The position numbers were made by a program, and so were the translations under genes. From Thalassoglobus polymorphus (GTDB taxonomy: Bacteria > Planctomycetota > Planctomycetia > Planctomycetales > Planctomycetaceae): a stretch of 64,000 nucleotides of DNA. The stretch lies in the NCBI RefSeq assembly GCF_007744255.1, contig NZ_CP036267.1, forward strand, positions 2,111,500-2,175,499, in the 5' to 3' direction. Under the pieces are notes generated by a model. That model was not told the DNA's origin. It saw only the letters and a list, made by a program, of their open reading frames with translations, and made no database searches. Shown one piece after another: positions 1 through 9,597 of this stretch (the first letter of the stretch is position 1; every line of letters begins with the position of its first letter).

Positions 1-392
1 GTTCGCAGATGGTACCGCCCACGGTCGTGGGCCGCTTCCTTGCCAGCCATGCTGCGGATGACTGAAACGTCTTTCATCATCTTCGCCATCTTGGGCCAGT
101 ATTCGGCGAATTCGACTCCCGGGATTGCAGTTTGAATTGTTTTTGTTGGCCCACCGTTTGTGGTTCCCGGTTTCGGATCCCAGGTCTCCAGTTGACTGGG
201 AGCACCGCTCAGAAAGACCATGATACATGAGCGGCCTTCTTTTTTGATTTCTTCGGCATTGACCCCGATGGAACGCAACAGACCGAGGCAACTCATTGAG
301 GCGAATCCCCCCCCGGCAAGCCGCAATAGATCGCGACGAGTGACGTCCCCGTGACGATTCAAATTCACGTGCAGAAGATTATTGTTGAGCAT
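1..392 (-). CDS. DUF1501 domain protein, N-terminal part (runs off window)
   Basis: Only the first ~130 residues are inside the window; the gene continues past position 1. It begins MLNNNLLHVNLNRHGD and carries a twin-arginine-like start (TRRDLLRLAGGG, residues ~18-29), followed by LSGAPSQLETWDPKP and a HDRGRYH segment. These are typical of planctomycete DUF1501 proteins (a sulfatase-like fold, thought to be exported by Tat). It lies 158 bp downstream of the DUF1549/DUF1553 gene on the same strand. DUF1501 and DUF1549/1553 genes are very often paired in Planctomycetes, so co-expression is likely. The substrate is unknown. The start is the ATG at 390-392; no better upstream start is visible. 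Confidence 0.85.
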   Translation of the reverse strand, partial: MLNNNLLHVNLNRHGDVTRRDLLRLAGGGFASMSCLGLLRSIGVNAEEIKKEGRSCIMVFLSGAPSQLETWDPKPGTTNGGPTKTIQTAIPGVEFAEYWPKMAKMMKDVSVIRSMAGKEAAHDRGRYHLR

Positions 393-426
393 GTCGTTTC
401 CGATTGAACGTAAGTGGATGATGTTT

Positions 427-509
427 TTTGAACTGATCCAGGACTCTGAATGTGGCCTCTCAAGTTCTGAGACTCGCCTTCATTCAAGAGTTTCGCACAA
501 GGATTCTGT
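427..509 (+). repeat. Type A element, decayed copy A0
   Basis: This intergenic stretch can be aligned almost end to end with the 83-bp type A element: GAACTGATCC at the left, CTCTCAAG...TGAG in the middle, CATTC-AGAG then a degenerate right end. By eye the identity is roughly two thirds. It lies between the DUF1549 gene and the DUF1501 gene and has the expected length of 83 nt. The flanking tetranucleotides have degraded. It is probably an old copy. Confidence 0.5.
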
Positions 510-550
510 TGACGCTGATGAAGTTAGTGTTCGAGGCTGCGTGATTTGTT

Positions 551-2155
551 TTATCGCTTGGTTACGAACTCTGCGGAGTTTACTAAGATCCAGATCAGGT
601 CTACGGCAGCTTCATTTCGGTTTGCGGACTCCTTGATAAATTTGCGATACATCGTCAGTTCTTCATCAGAGGGGGAACGGGCCAATGTGCCCAGAAATGC
701 CTGGCGAATCATTTGCTCGTCATTTTTCGTTTTAAGCAATTCTTTCTTCAGAGGGCCATTGGCAAGCTTATTGTGCAGCGTTCCATTGTTCATCATCAAC
801 AGTGCTTGCTGCACTGCACCTTCTAAGTCTCGTTGAGGAATCGACGGATTCTGATCAAAAGTGGAGTTGATGGCCTTCCAGACAGACTTATTTTCGCCAA
901 TGAGTTGCTGTACGGTGTCAGCGACTTCGTAGGGACGTAATCTCGCAGGTCGAACTGACGTGAAGAGGTCTGCTTCGCTGTCGATGGTGGCGATTTCGCG
1001 TTGATAGACTTTGGAGTTCAGGATGATTCGGTACAGCCATTTCGGTTGAAATCCTGCGTATCGAAACGAGGCGGACAGTTTGTTTGCGACGAGTTGATGG
1101 ACGACTTCTTTGTCTTGCCCCAAGCTGTCGACCGAGTAAAAGCCGTCGCCAATCAATTCGTTCCACGCACGGTTCACAAATGCACGGGCGAACCAATAAT
1201 TGTCCGGGTTGTAGATCAAATAGGCTGCTCCAGCGACTCGACGTTGATCCGGCTTGAGATAGGTGGGGGGCTTCTCTCCCAGAAGAAATTTTGCTTCGAC
1301 GACGGTCTTCTCCGACGGATCGAATTGGTCGGTCATGTAGTACTTTCCAGGAGCGAAGAAGGCTGCCATCTCGTGGAACTGTTCTCGTTTCCAGTTGTCG
1401 AAGGGGTGGTCGTGGCATTCAGCGCACTCGATACTAATGCCCATGAAAATACGGGCGGTTGAAGAGGCGATGAGTTCTGGTTTTCGCTCATTGGCTAAGA
1501 CAAAGTTGTTCGGTCCATGATCCTGATGCCACCCGTTGTCTTGCGACTTCGTGTTCTTTTTTCGGGTGGGGGTTGCAGAGACCATTTCTCCCACCATTCG
1601 GTCCCAGCCAGTTCCCGCTTTGAATTCAGCGAATAACCAATCTTCAAGTGCTTGCGGATTCACCGTGTTTTTATTGGCACTTGTCTCGTAGAAAATCACC
1701 GATCGCCAGTAGCGAGCTAATTTGCGTGCGAATTCATCACTTTCCAGAAGTTCGTCGATCAGCATCGCCCGCTTATTCTCGTCCTGAACTTTGACGAAAT
1801 TGCTGATTTGAGCAGGCGTTGGTATATGGCCGGTGGTGTCGATGAAGACTCGGCGAATGAAAGTTTCGTCATCGATGATCGGAGAAAGTTTCGTCGATGT
1901 TTCTTTCGCGATGTACTTTTCGAGTTGTTCGTCGAGATCTCTTGAGCGATAGGTTCTTCCTCGTCCGATGCGTAGGACCGGAAAACTCCCGCGGATCATT
2001 TCAAGAAACTTGATCTTGTCTTCCGGGGACTTGAGATTCGGAAGGTTCGGTGGAGCTTTCTTGGCTGGTCGTTTCGGTGCTGCATCAAGAGCTGAACTCA
2101 GCACAGCTACGCAGAGAAGAAAGTGAACCGCTCGTCGAGAAAAAAAATCGTGCAT
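551..2155 (-). CDS. DUF1549/DUF1553 secreted protein
   Basis: A 534-residue exported protein with a signal peptide (residues 1 to ~25). The DUF1549 domain spans about 85-260 and holds the hallmark CAECHDHPFDNW (residues 244-255). A DUF1553 domain follows from ~310 to the C-terminus. The family is nearly restricted to Planctomycetes and related phyla. It often has an extra N-terminal cytochrome domain, which is absent here. The function is unproven; a role in the breakdown of complex polymers has been suggested for the family. The partner DUF1501 gene follows downstream. Confidence 0.9.
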   Translation of the reverse strand: MHDFFSRRAVHFLLCVAVLSSALDAAPKRPAKKAPPNLPNLKSPEDKIKFLEMIRGSFPVLRIGRGRTYRSRDLDEQLEKYIAKETSTKLSPIIDDETFIRRVFIDTTGHIPTPAQISNFVKVQDENKRAMLIDELLESDEFARKLARYWRSVIFYETSANKNTVNPQALEDWLFAEFKAGTGWDRMVGEMVSATPTRKKNTKSQDNGWHQDHGPNNFVLANERKPELIASSTARIFMGISIECAECHDHPFDNWKREQFHEMAAFFAPGKYYMTDQFDPSEKTVVEAKFLLGEKPPTYLKPDQRRVAGAAYLIYNPDNYWFARAFVNRAWNELIGDGFYSVDSLGQDKEVVHQLVANKLSASFRYAGFQPKWLYRIILNSKVYQREIATIDSEADLFTSVRPARLRPYEVADTVQQLIGENKSVWKAINSTFDQNPSIPQRDLEGAVQQALLMMNNGTLHNKLANGPLKKELLKTKNDEQMIRQAFLGTLARSPSDEELTMYRKFIKESANRNEAAVDLIWILVNSAEFVTKR

Positions 2156-2421
2156 TAAGAGACCTGTAGACGGAAACGGGTATGGAAATGAAACTCCGAA
2201 ATGCTGCCCGTAGTCAAGTCATAGTATACGGTTGAGAAGTCTGCAGGAGCAACTCAGTGAGGCGTTTCTGCGGCTTTCAGTGCGTGCCTGATTAATCCTG
2301 ATTTGCAGGAGAGAGGGACCGTGTCCTGCTGATTCAACCACGCAGCACGTGTTTTCACTTCGCGTGAAGCTCATACTGATTGGATGCTCAACTTGTCTAC
2401 CTGTCCTGCTTTCAGATCGTA

Positions 2422-2910
2422 TTACACACCGAGGACCGATTTCTTGCCGACGCAGCGTCTCCAGGCAGAGAGTTGCCCCAAGTGAGAAGCGGGATGCGTG
2501 GTCAGCAAGTGGATCAGCAGATCGCCAACTGTCGGAAATTGCTCGACGAGAAACGGTGTTTGATTTGGTCCTGCGAGTTGTTCCTCGGTTGCAGCCGACG
2601 CGATTTTTTCGGCTCGCTCATACAACTGATCCATGAGCGAGAGTAACTCTGCCTTGGAAGCGTAAGCAGAGCGATCGTCAATCGGCTGCGAGCCTGGTCC
2701 GTAAGTCTTCATCCATTGTTCGTCAGTCTCGAGTTCACCGCCCAGAAGGAGAGAGACGAAATCAGCTCCCAAAGCCAGATGGCCGAGAATCCAGGCGGGA
2801 TGATTCATTCCCGGATGGGGCATCTGTGCCATGTCGGCATCATCGATGTCGTGAACTAAATCTTTAGCGTACGAAAGCGTGAAACGAAAAGCGGTGATTG
2901 TCGAATCCAT
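2422..2910 (-). CDS. DinB-like (DinB_2) protein
   Basis: About 162 residues from the ATG at 2908-2910; a longer reading frame upstream starts from weak codons and has no similarity to the family. Two typical DinB-superfamily motifs are visible: NHPAWILGHL near residue 37 and THPASHLGQLSAWRR near residue 140. Their histidines would form the metal site of the four-helix bundle. Members include thiol-transferases and many uncharacterised proteins, so no substrate can be assigned. The neighbouring EamA gene is divergent. Confidence 0.8.
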   Translation of the reverse strand: MDSTITAFRFTLSYAKDLVHDIDDADMAQMPHPGMNHPAWILGHLALGADFVSLLLGGELETDEQWMKTYGPGSQPIDDRSAYASKAELLSLMDQLYERAEKIASAATEEQLAGPNQTPFLVEQFPTVGDLLIHLLTTHPASHLGQLSAWRRCVGKKSVLGV

Positions 2911-3226
2911 AAGAATCTTTCTTGTGTCTGGTTTCTTCCCCGAACATTTTATTAAGGGAGTCCAACTTCTGTCTCGATGAATTGAACGATTCGTCACCTG
3001 AGAGTCGTCTTCTCGGACATAGGAAATGCGAATGCGTTCTGTCGATGTTCATCATACTCTGCTGTGCCAGCACGTCCAGAGATTGCCATGAGAGGCATTC
3101 TGGATACAATCGCAAGAGACTGCGTTATTCTTGCGAACATCGGTTTCTCTTCAGGTGTCCGACTGCTTTCGACGTTGAAGTCTCTCTTCTTGCTTATTGC
3201 TGAATCTCTTCAAGAACTGGTCCATT
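2911..3226. other. Divergent intergenic region
   Basis: This 316-bp gap lies between the DinB-like gene (minus) and the EamA transporter (plus), so it should hold both promoters. I see no hairpin, repeat or convincing small gene in it. Confidence 0.5.
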
Positions 3227-4249
3227 GTGAATTCCTCCACAACTCAATCCTCAACGATACAAAGATCACCGAAGCTGCTTCCTGACTTGTCGCTTTTCGG
3301 AGTGGCTTTGATCTGGGGGATCAATCTTCCTGTGATGAAAGTCGGTCTGGAACATATCAATGTTTATGCGTTCAATGCGATTCGGCTGTTCATTTCCGCA
3401 GGTGTCCTGGTAGCGATTGCCTACCGAGACCGACCTTGGAAGGTGTTCCAGCTTCCTGCAAAGACGAAGTGGAATATCTTTCAATATGCCGTGATCGCAT
3501 CGGGGTTGTATCAGGTTTTATTTTTACTGGGAATCGCTTATGCGTCGTCCGCAAATGCAGCATTGATCATGTCGACAGTGCCGATGTGGACCGCATTGTT
3601 GGCATTGGTATTTCTCAAAGAGCGACTCTCTCGCCTGGCTTGGGGGGGGCTCTTCATTGCACTCGCCGGAACGCTCATTGTTACAGGCCAAAATGGGATC
3701 AGTGGAGATTCAGATGATTCCTTGGGAAACCTGATCATGCTGGTCGCTGCACTGGTGTGGGCTACGGGGACCGTTAAGAGTCGTCAGCTTCTCGGCGAAG
3801 TCTCTCCGTTGACACTCTCTGCGGTTTCTTCAGTGTCGATGCTACCACTGCACTTTGTGATTGCCGCTCCGTATCTGGCAGGTGAAATGACGGGTTTGAC
3901 GAATCCTCAAGTTTGGGTCCCGGTGATTTATTCCGGTGTGTTTTCGACTGGCGTCGCTTTGGTGATGTGGAATTACGGTGTGCGTGAAGCGGGAGCAGCT
4001 CACGCTGCGATCTATCAGAACCTCGTTCCGGTGATTGCAATGACGAGCGCCTTCATCGTCCGTGGAGAATCAGTGACGTCGGTTCAAATCGTCGGGGGAG
4101 TGCTGATTATCGGTGGTCTGGTCGTGATGAGAAAAGCACGAGCGAGGAATCTTGCTGTTGTTCGGAGTCGTCTTGAATGTACGACTCCGGCGTACGTGAA
4201 TGTCGCTGCACAGATAAAGTGCCCGGCTGAAAAAGTCGACAGCCGATAA
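3227..4249 (+). CDS. EamA/DMT family transporter
   Basis: About 340 residues with the ten-helix pattern of drug/metabolite transporters. The first EamA repeat starts at LFGVALIWGINLPVMK and contains YASSANAALIMSTVPMW. The second starts near LIMLVAALVWATGTVKSRQ and contains GAAHAAIYQNLVPVIA. It acts in the inner membrane; the substrate is unknown (EamA proteins export amino acids, metabolites or drugs). I prefer the GTG at 3227; a TTG at 3197 in the same frame is possible. Its stop codon directly abuts the stop codon of the convergent gene at 4250. Confidence 0.9.
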   Translation: MNSSTTQSSTIQRSPKLLPDLSLFGVALIWGINLPVMKVGLEHINVYAFNAIRLFISAGVLVAIAYRDRPWKVFQLPAKTKWNIFQYAVIASGLYQVLFLLGIAYASSANAALIMSTVPMWTALLALVFLKERLSRLAWGGLFIALAGTLIVTGQNGISGDSDDSLGNLIMLVAALVWATGTVKSRQLLGEVSPLTLSAVSSVSMLPLHFVIAAPYLAGEMTGLTNPQVWVPVIYSGVFSTGVALVMWNYGVREAGAAHAAIYQNLVPVIAMTSAFIVRGESVTSVQIVGGVLIIGGLVVMRKARARNLAVVRSRLECTTPAYVNVAAQIKCPAEKVDSR

Positions 4250-6478
4250 CTATGCGAGCCCGGCCAGCTTGCGGCCTACCCAGAAAACGCCAAGCAGAAG
4301 AATCAGCGTTCCGCCCCAGGCGGGATGGCTCCAGATGCGGAAGCGACGGATGATCGGGGCAGGCTCGGGGAGATCGGCGATTTCTTCAACCAGAGAGTCT
4401 ATCTCACCAATTGAAACGAGGCGTCCGCGGCTGATCGTTGAGACCTCCTTAAGGACGTCTAAGCGAGCCGGTTCGCCGATGCGTTCACGTTCGATTCCCT
4501 GCACTGAAATCGTTGTTTCGAGTTTGGCTCCTGTTTCAGCACAGCTGGTGACCAGCTTGTATTGGCCTCCCTCTTTCGGAGTGAATGTTCCGGTGAACAA
4601 CCCCCAGGAATCTTCGCCAGCTGGTGAGAGTGTGAGGGCATCCGTTTGTCCGGAAGGCGATGTGATCTGAACGATGACGGTTCCGTCACGAAGTGGCTCT
4701 CCGCCTGTGCTCATGACGTTTGCGTTTAATGTCAAAACATGGTCCGCTTCGGGGCGATCCGGTGAGTAGAAGAGTCGCATCGATTCTCCTTGCGACATAT
4801 TTCGCTGATAGGCCATCCAGCGAACAACCTGTCCCCAGAATCGATAGTGGTATAAATCTTCGACACCTTTCCTCCATCTCCAGGCGCCGTCCGTTCCCAT
4901 GAACAGCACTTTTCCGGTCCCGGAAGTCCGGGTTACGATCAGCGGGACACGGCCGAATCGCGAGGATTCGGTCTCATGAACAGCGAGTACCTGTCCGCCG
5001 ATTTTGGCTCGCTGAGCAGAGGCGTACCACTGAAATCCAGGAAGTGAACCCCAGACTCTTTCGTTCTCTCGCTCATCCATTTCGAGGCGAGTCAGCAAGC
5101 TTCGGCGTCCTGATTCTGTGAGCGTAAACCGAGATGGCTGCGGAGACCCAAAACCGCGCGGGGCGGCGGGGTCGTTGATGACCGGATACAATTCTTCGAG
5201 GTCGGTCGCAGCGAATGTGGCTTGTTTCCCACGGAATCCTGGCAAGAACACCAGTCCCCCTGCATGGCTTCGCACAAGTTGACGGATGTGCTCAACGTTC
5301 TCCAAGTTGAGTTGAGTTGGTTCGACACCGACATCGCCGAGAAAGACGACATCATATTCAAAAAGTTCTTTCTCCGTGGGGAACGTTTCCAGATAGCCGC
5401 GCCCTCCACCGACATCATCGAGATCGGGGTGGAACAGCAGGCAATTCACATCGACCCCGGGGTCCCGTTCAAGTGCGTTACGAAGATAGCGGTATTCCCA
5501 ACGGGGATATGACTCGACAACAAGGACTTTGAGAGTTTCGCTTTTGATCGATATCGGAAAGCTGAGTTCGTTGTTCGTCGGGTTAATCTCGGAGTCGTCG
5601 ACTGGAATCTGAATGTTGAGTGTGTATTCCCCGACTTTTTCCGGCAACCAGTTCAGCGTGTCACGAAACTGACCCATCCCCGGGACGCGAATCGTCTTCT
5701 CGATTTTGTCTCCACGTGTGCCAGTGAGTGTAACGAGAATGTCTTTGTCTCTGGGGAGCCAACTGACCACCTGAAAGGGAATCCGTAGCGTCTTTCCGGC
5801 GATCCCAAATGTGGGGGCGTCCATACTCGCCAATTCGATATCGGGCAGTCGTTCTTCGCTGCCTACACCCACAGAGTAGACGGGGACAGTTTTCATTCGT
5901 AAAGCTGTCGCAGCAGCTGCAGGAGATTTTCCAGTGTTCCAGTCTCCATCAGAAAGCAGAACAATTCCTCGCAGGTTTGTATGTCGCTCGGCAGTTTTCT
6001 CAATGGCTGCATCAAGGTCCGTCCCTTTTGTTGGATCAGAAAGGCCTGATGAGAATGGCTCGAAAACGACGTTGAGTTTTTTCGTTGCCGGATTCCAGAT
6101 CTCCGGGACTTTCGAGGGAGCTTCTGCTTCCTCATCACCCTGATCAGGCGATTCGATGAATCGAGAGACGGTTGCTGCTCGAGTGAGCGGCACATCAGCA
6201 GGCTTTAAAGGATCGACGACATCCTGAGTTTGCATGCTCTCAGAGGTGTCATACAAAACCACCAGTGTTGGCTGTTCATCGGGGCGAAATTCCTGCGTCA
6301 CCTCGGGTTGATTCAAGGTGATGATCGCAAGGAGGATCAATAAGAACCTGAGTGCCTCCAGCAATCCCATTGAACGCGAATACGCGCTCCTCTTCCAACT
6401 GATCCAGCAGCAGATTGCAGCCGCAATCAGGACCAGCAGCGAAAGAATCAGAGTTGTGGTTGTCCAGTAAAAAGTCAT
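4250..6478 (-). CDS. Membrane protein with VWA-like and glutamine-amidotransferase-like regions
   Basis: A 742-residue protein, the last gene of the MoxR operon. Two N-terminal membrane helices (residues ~6-28 and ~38-56) precede a VWA-like region with LVVLYDTSESM, a DxSxS metal-site motif. A C-terminal helix lies near WGGTLILLLGVFWVG. The central region has GGLVFLPGFRG and GTGKVLFMGTDGAWRWR, as in the class I glutamine-amidotransferase-like membrane proteins that accompany BatA-type genes in Planctomycetes. It is probably part of a cell-envelope assembly with the three upstream gene products. Its biochemical role is not known. It is 69 bp downstream of the BatA-like gene. Confidence 0.8.
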   Translation of the reverse strand: MTFYWTTTTLILSLLVLIAAAICCWISWKRSAYSRSMGLLEALRFLLILLAIITLNQPEVTQEFRPDEQPTLVVLYDTSESMQTQDVVDPLKPADVPLTRAATVSRFIESPDQGDEEAEAPSKVPEIWNPATKKLNVVFEPFSSGLSDPTKGTDLDAAIEKTAERHTNLRGIVLLSDGDWNTGKSPAAAATALRMKTVPVYSVGVGSEERLPDIELASMDAPTFGIAGKTLRIPFQVVSWLPRDKDILVTLTGTRGDKIEKTIRVPGMGQFRDTLNWLPEKVGEYTLNIQIPVDDSEINPTNNELSFPISIKSETLKVLVVESYPRWEYRYLRNALERDPGVDVNCLLFHPDLDDVGGGRGYLETFPTEKELFEYDVVFLGDVGVEPTQLNLENVEHIRQLVRSHAGGLVFLPGFRGKQATFAATDLEELYPVINDPAAPRGFGSPQPSRFTLTESGRRSLLTRLEMDERENERVWGSLPGFQWYASAQRAKIGGQVLAVHETESSRFGRVPLIVTRTSGTGKVLFMGTDGAWRWRKGVEDLYHYRFWGQVVRWMAYQRNMSQGESMRLFYSPDRPEADHVLTLNANVMSTGGEPLRDGTVIVQITSPSGQTDALTLSPAGEDSWGLFTGTFTPKEGGQYKLVTSCAETGAKLETTISVQGIERERIGEPARLDVLKEVSTISRGRLVSIGEIDSLVEEIADLPEPAPIIRRFRIWSHPAWGGTLILLLGVFWVGRKLAGLA

Positions 6479-6547
6479 TCGAAAAGCTAAATGTGCGGAA
6501 ACGGTTTTGAATTTGAAAATCTCGGGGTCGTGACGAGTCGTGAGTAA

Positions 6548-8575
6548 CTATGAAGCAGTAGAAGGTTGCGGAGTTTGAGGGACTCCCGGAAATTTTTGAG
6601 TCGTTTGTTGGCGGTCAGGAATACAAAGCAGCGCTTCGAGTAACAGTGCTGCGATCATGATGATCAGGAATGTCCTCCAGACTTCACTTGCCAACGCCAT
6701 TGCAGATCCTGCTTCGTCGTTGATTTTTGTGTAGTTGATTCCGCTTAAAGTTCGTTGCAAAGCTTCGTCGCTGACGATGGCGGGTGCATCCTCGGACAAG
6801 GGGCGATTCAACGCAATTTGTACTTCTTCGTTAGAATACAGTCCGGCGGAAGTGCGGCGTTGGGAAAGAAGCTGATCGGCGGAGAGATCGTCGAGTGGTT
6901 TCCACTGATCGGTTTGTGATGCGTTCACTTCGCCACAGATCAATTGTTGTGCAGCACCTAAAACAGCTGCTCCCCGGGCCAACGCTCGGTGGATCATGAT
7001 GTACAGGACGATTCCGTTCTCTGTGAAATTTGATGCAGCATCTGTCGGAAGTGACGAACAAAAATAAGCCGCACCCTGTTCAGATGGGACTTTGCAAAGG
7101 AGAGGAACTGCTTGCGCGAACTGGGCCAGCAGCGTCAGTTCGGAGTAATTGAGTTCGCAATACTCATAGATGTTTAACTTCCCGACCGGAAGAGGTGAGC
7201 CGCTCAAAGTGTTTCCGAGAAGGTCGGAATCGGTACGCCAGCGCTGAACGGAGAGCGGTTCAGTTTGCACGTTCACCCAATTCCCCCAACTCGCTCCGAG
7301 GAACTCTTCATCTCCCGGTGACTCAGGAGGAAAGAAGATGATCGACTTTCCATCCTTAAGATATTTATTCACTTGATTCGCCAGCGGTCCCGTCGGCAGC
7401 GGAGCATTCCAGAGAATGAGAGCTGTCTCATCCCAAGGTAACGCCGGGGCGGATGCACTCGGCAAGACTTCTGATTCATACGTCAGACTTTGGTCGACTC
7501 CATTCGAGGCGACCAAGTCCAGGATTTTCGAGACTTTCTCATCATCCGAGACGATCACCGTTTTTTGAATTGCAGGTTCGGAGTACACGAATCGATAGAT
7601 GTTGTCAGCCGGATTGGCATCGCCGGGAATTTCGACGCGTCCCCAACCACTTTTGGAATCATCATCAAGTGGGAGAGTGTGACCATTTCTGACAACTTCC
7701 GAGCCGCTCATTTCAACTTCGAGCAGCGACCTTGCCCCGTTGATCACAATGTTGATCGGAATTGTTTGTTTTTCGTCGAGCTTTTCACTTCTTGTTAAGC
7801 GGATGTCCATCACCAGTTCCGCACCAGTTGACGATTCACGGCGATGAACTCCACTAACGCTTACGGAAAGATTATTCGCTGCCGTTTCAGGGTAGTTGAG
7901 CAGGTAGAGTCTCACACCTTCGCGGTCCGAAAGTTGTGAGCGGATCGAATCCCAACGTCCACCAGAAGGATTCCAATCAGACTCTCTGAGATCGGAACAG
8001 ACCCAGACGTCCGTGCGCCCGGTCTCGTTCGCGACAATGTATTCGGTGACCTGTTCCAAGAGTTCAGGAATGTCCGCAGCTGTTGCCGTCGATTGTGTTT
8101 CAGGGAGTTCGAGAAGTTCACTCGCCGTGTTGATTTTGATTGGCTCAGAGCTCGTACTCTCGAACAGAACCAATTGTGTGTTTCGACCTGTGTTGGTGAT
8201 GAGATCGGAAAGTTTCTTGAGTGCGGTTTCTCGCTTGGAGAGCGAACTGCCTCTCCCCTGCTCTTCCATACTTGCTGAACGGTCCAACACGATAATCGTG
8301 GTTTCGGGAGTGGTCCCGGCTGAAAGTCCCAGCCACCCCCCTGCCATCGGCCTGCTCACTGCGAAAATCAAGCCAGCAATGGCGAGCATTCTGGCGAGCA
8401 TGATCAGGAGGTACCTCAACCGTGCCATCCCGCGCGACATCTTCCGGGCTTGCAACAGAAACATCGTTGCAGCCCAGTGAATCGTCTTGTGGCGATTCTG
8501 ATTGATCAAGTGGATCAAAATCGGTAGCGCGATCAAGGGAAGAGCGAACAGAAGGTAAGGCTGTAAGAACGTCAT
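6548..8575 (-). CDS. BatA-like membrane protein with VWA domain
   Basis: A 675-residue protein. The N-terminus is the 'double transmembrane' BatA domain: helix at ~5-25, then the NRHKTIHWAA segment, then a second helix at ~57-80. A VWA domain follows with TTIIVLDRSASME, which has a complete DxSxS metal-ion-dependent adhesion site. A C-terminal helix (FLIIMIAALLLEALLC) anchors the end. In the Bat/MoxR systems such proteins work with a MoxR AAA ATPase, probably in envelope maturation or stress tolerance. It lies between the DUF58 gene and the GATase-like gene on one strand, with short spacers. Confidence 0.85.
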   Translation of the reverse strand: MTFLQPYLLFALPLIALPILIHLINQNRHKTIHWAATMFLLQARKMSRGMARLRYLLIMLARMLAIAGLIFAVSRPMAGGWLGLSAGTTPETTIIVLDRSASMEEQGRGSSLSKRETALKKLSDLITNTGRNTQLVLFESTSSEPIKINTASELLELPETQSTATAADIPELLEQVTEYIVANETGRTDVWVCSDLRESDWNPSGGRWDSIRSQLSDREGVRLYLLNYPETAANNLSVSVSGVHRRESSTGAELVMDIRLTRSEKLDEKQTIPINIVINGARSLLEVEMSGSEVVRNGHTLPLDDDSKSGWGRVEIPGDANPADNIYRFVYSEPAIQKTVIVSDDEKVSKILDLVASNGVDQSLTYESEVLPSASAPALPWDETALILWNAPLPTGPLANQVNKYLKDGKSIIFFPPESPGDEEFLGASWGNWVNVQTEPLSVQRWRTDSDLLGNTLSGSPLPVGKLNIYEYCELNYSELTLLAQFAQAVPLLCKVPSEQGAAYFCSSLPTDAASNFTENGIVLYIMIHRALARGAAVLGAAQQLICGEVNASQTDQWKPLDDLSADQLLSQRRTSAGLYSNEEVQIALNRPLSEDAPAIVSDEALQRTLSGINYTKINDEAGSAMALASEVWRTFLIIMIAALLLEALLCIPDRQQTTQKFPGVPQTPQPSTAS

Positions 8576-8649
8576 TGATGTAAATTCGAGTCTTTCTGTG
8601 CTGTCTGTTCTTGATCGTGATTGAGATGATTGAAAGATTTTGAGGATGA

Positions 8650-9543
8650 TTATTTCTTGCGGGCGAGTAAAAATTTTGCCAACACTTCTCCAACGTCTTC
8701 TTCGATTCCAACGCGATGATAATCGACCACGGAATCTTTCATGATGTGGCTGAGGTCTTCCAGATATTGCTGGACTGCCGCTCGATACTGCTTCGCGATC
8801 GTTGTTGGATCAACCAGCATCGGACCCGCACCTTCGAGGTCGACGAATCGAACCGGTCTGTCAAACTGAAAGTCGATCTCGTTTTGTTCGAGTAAGTGAA
8901 AGACTGCGACGTCATGTTTGCGGTATCGTAAATGTTGAAAACAGCTCTTGAGAGTTTCAGTATCGAGGAACAGGTCGGAGATGATCACGATCAGAGCTCG
9001 CTGAGCGATCTTCTCCGCAGCACTATGAAGAGCCTCTGCCAGTCCGGTTTCACCCTCCCCTTCCATCTCTCCGAGTTCATCTAGAATATGCCGCAGGTGA
9101 GCGCCACTTCTTTTGGGAGGGATCTCTTTTTTGAATTCTGTGCCGGCACAATATAAGCCAACCGCATCACCTTGAAACGCTGCAAGATACGCCAACGTGC
9201 CTGCGAGTTGACGCGCATAATCAATTTTGCGTTTTCCGACTTCGTTCGTTCCATCGATTCCGTAATTCATCGACCCGCTGACGTCCACAATCGGGCACAA
9301 TCGCAAGTTGGTATCTGCTTCGTATTCTTTGATGTAGAAGCGGTCGCTGCGTCCCCAGGCTCGCCAATCGAGGCGGCGAGTATCATCGCCGGGGACATAC
9401 TTTCGGTACTCAGAAAACTCCAGGCTCGATCCGCGCGTGGGACTCCGGTGACGCCCGGAAACACTTCCGATCATCGGAATGCGAGCATCCAAAGGGAGTC
9501 CGGCCAGCCGGGAAACAACTTTGGGATCGATGAAATCACGCAT
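8650..9543 (-). CDS. DUF58 domain protein
   Basis: About 297 residues from the ATG at 9541-9543; TTG and GTG codons further upstream in the frame are less likely. It contains the DUF58 signature GDDTRRLDWRAWGRSDRF, then a VWA-like half with VDVSGSMNYG (DxSxS). DUF58 proteins are standard partners of MoxR ATPases and are predicted cytoplasmic or membrane-associated. It sits 54 bp downstream of the MoxR gene stop and 74 bp upstream of the BatA-like gene, so one transcript is likely. Confidence 0.9.
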   Translation of the reverse strand: MRDFIDPKVVSRLAGLPLDARIPMIGSVSGRHRSPTRGSSLEFSEYRKYVPGDDTRRLDWRAWGRSDRFYIKEYEADTNLRLCPIVDVSGSMNYGIDGTNEVGKRKIDYARQLAGTLAYLAAFQGDAVGLYCAGTEFKKEIPPKRSGAHLRHILDELGEMEGEGETGLAEALHSAAEKIAQRALIVIISDLFLDTETLKSCFQHLRYRKHDVAVFHLLEQNEIDFQFDRPVRFVDLEGAGPMLVDPTTIAKQYRAAVQQYLEDLSHIMKDSVVDYHRVGIEEDVGEVLAKFLLARKK

Positions 9544-9597
9544 CAGACGAAACCGCACATTGAACAATTGGGGTAGAAATACTTTGACGAGTTCGCA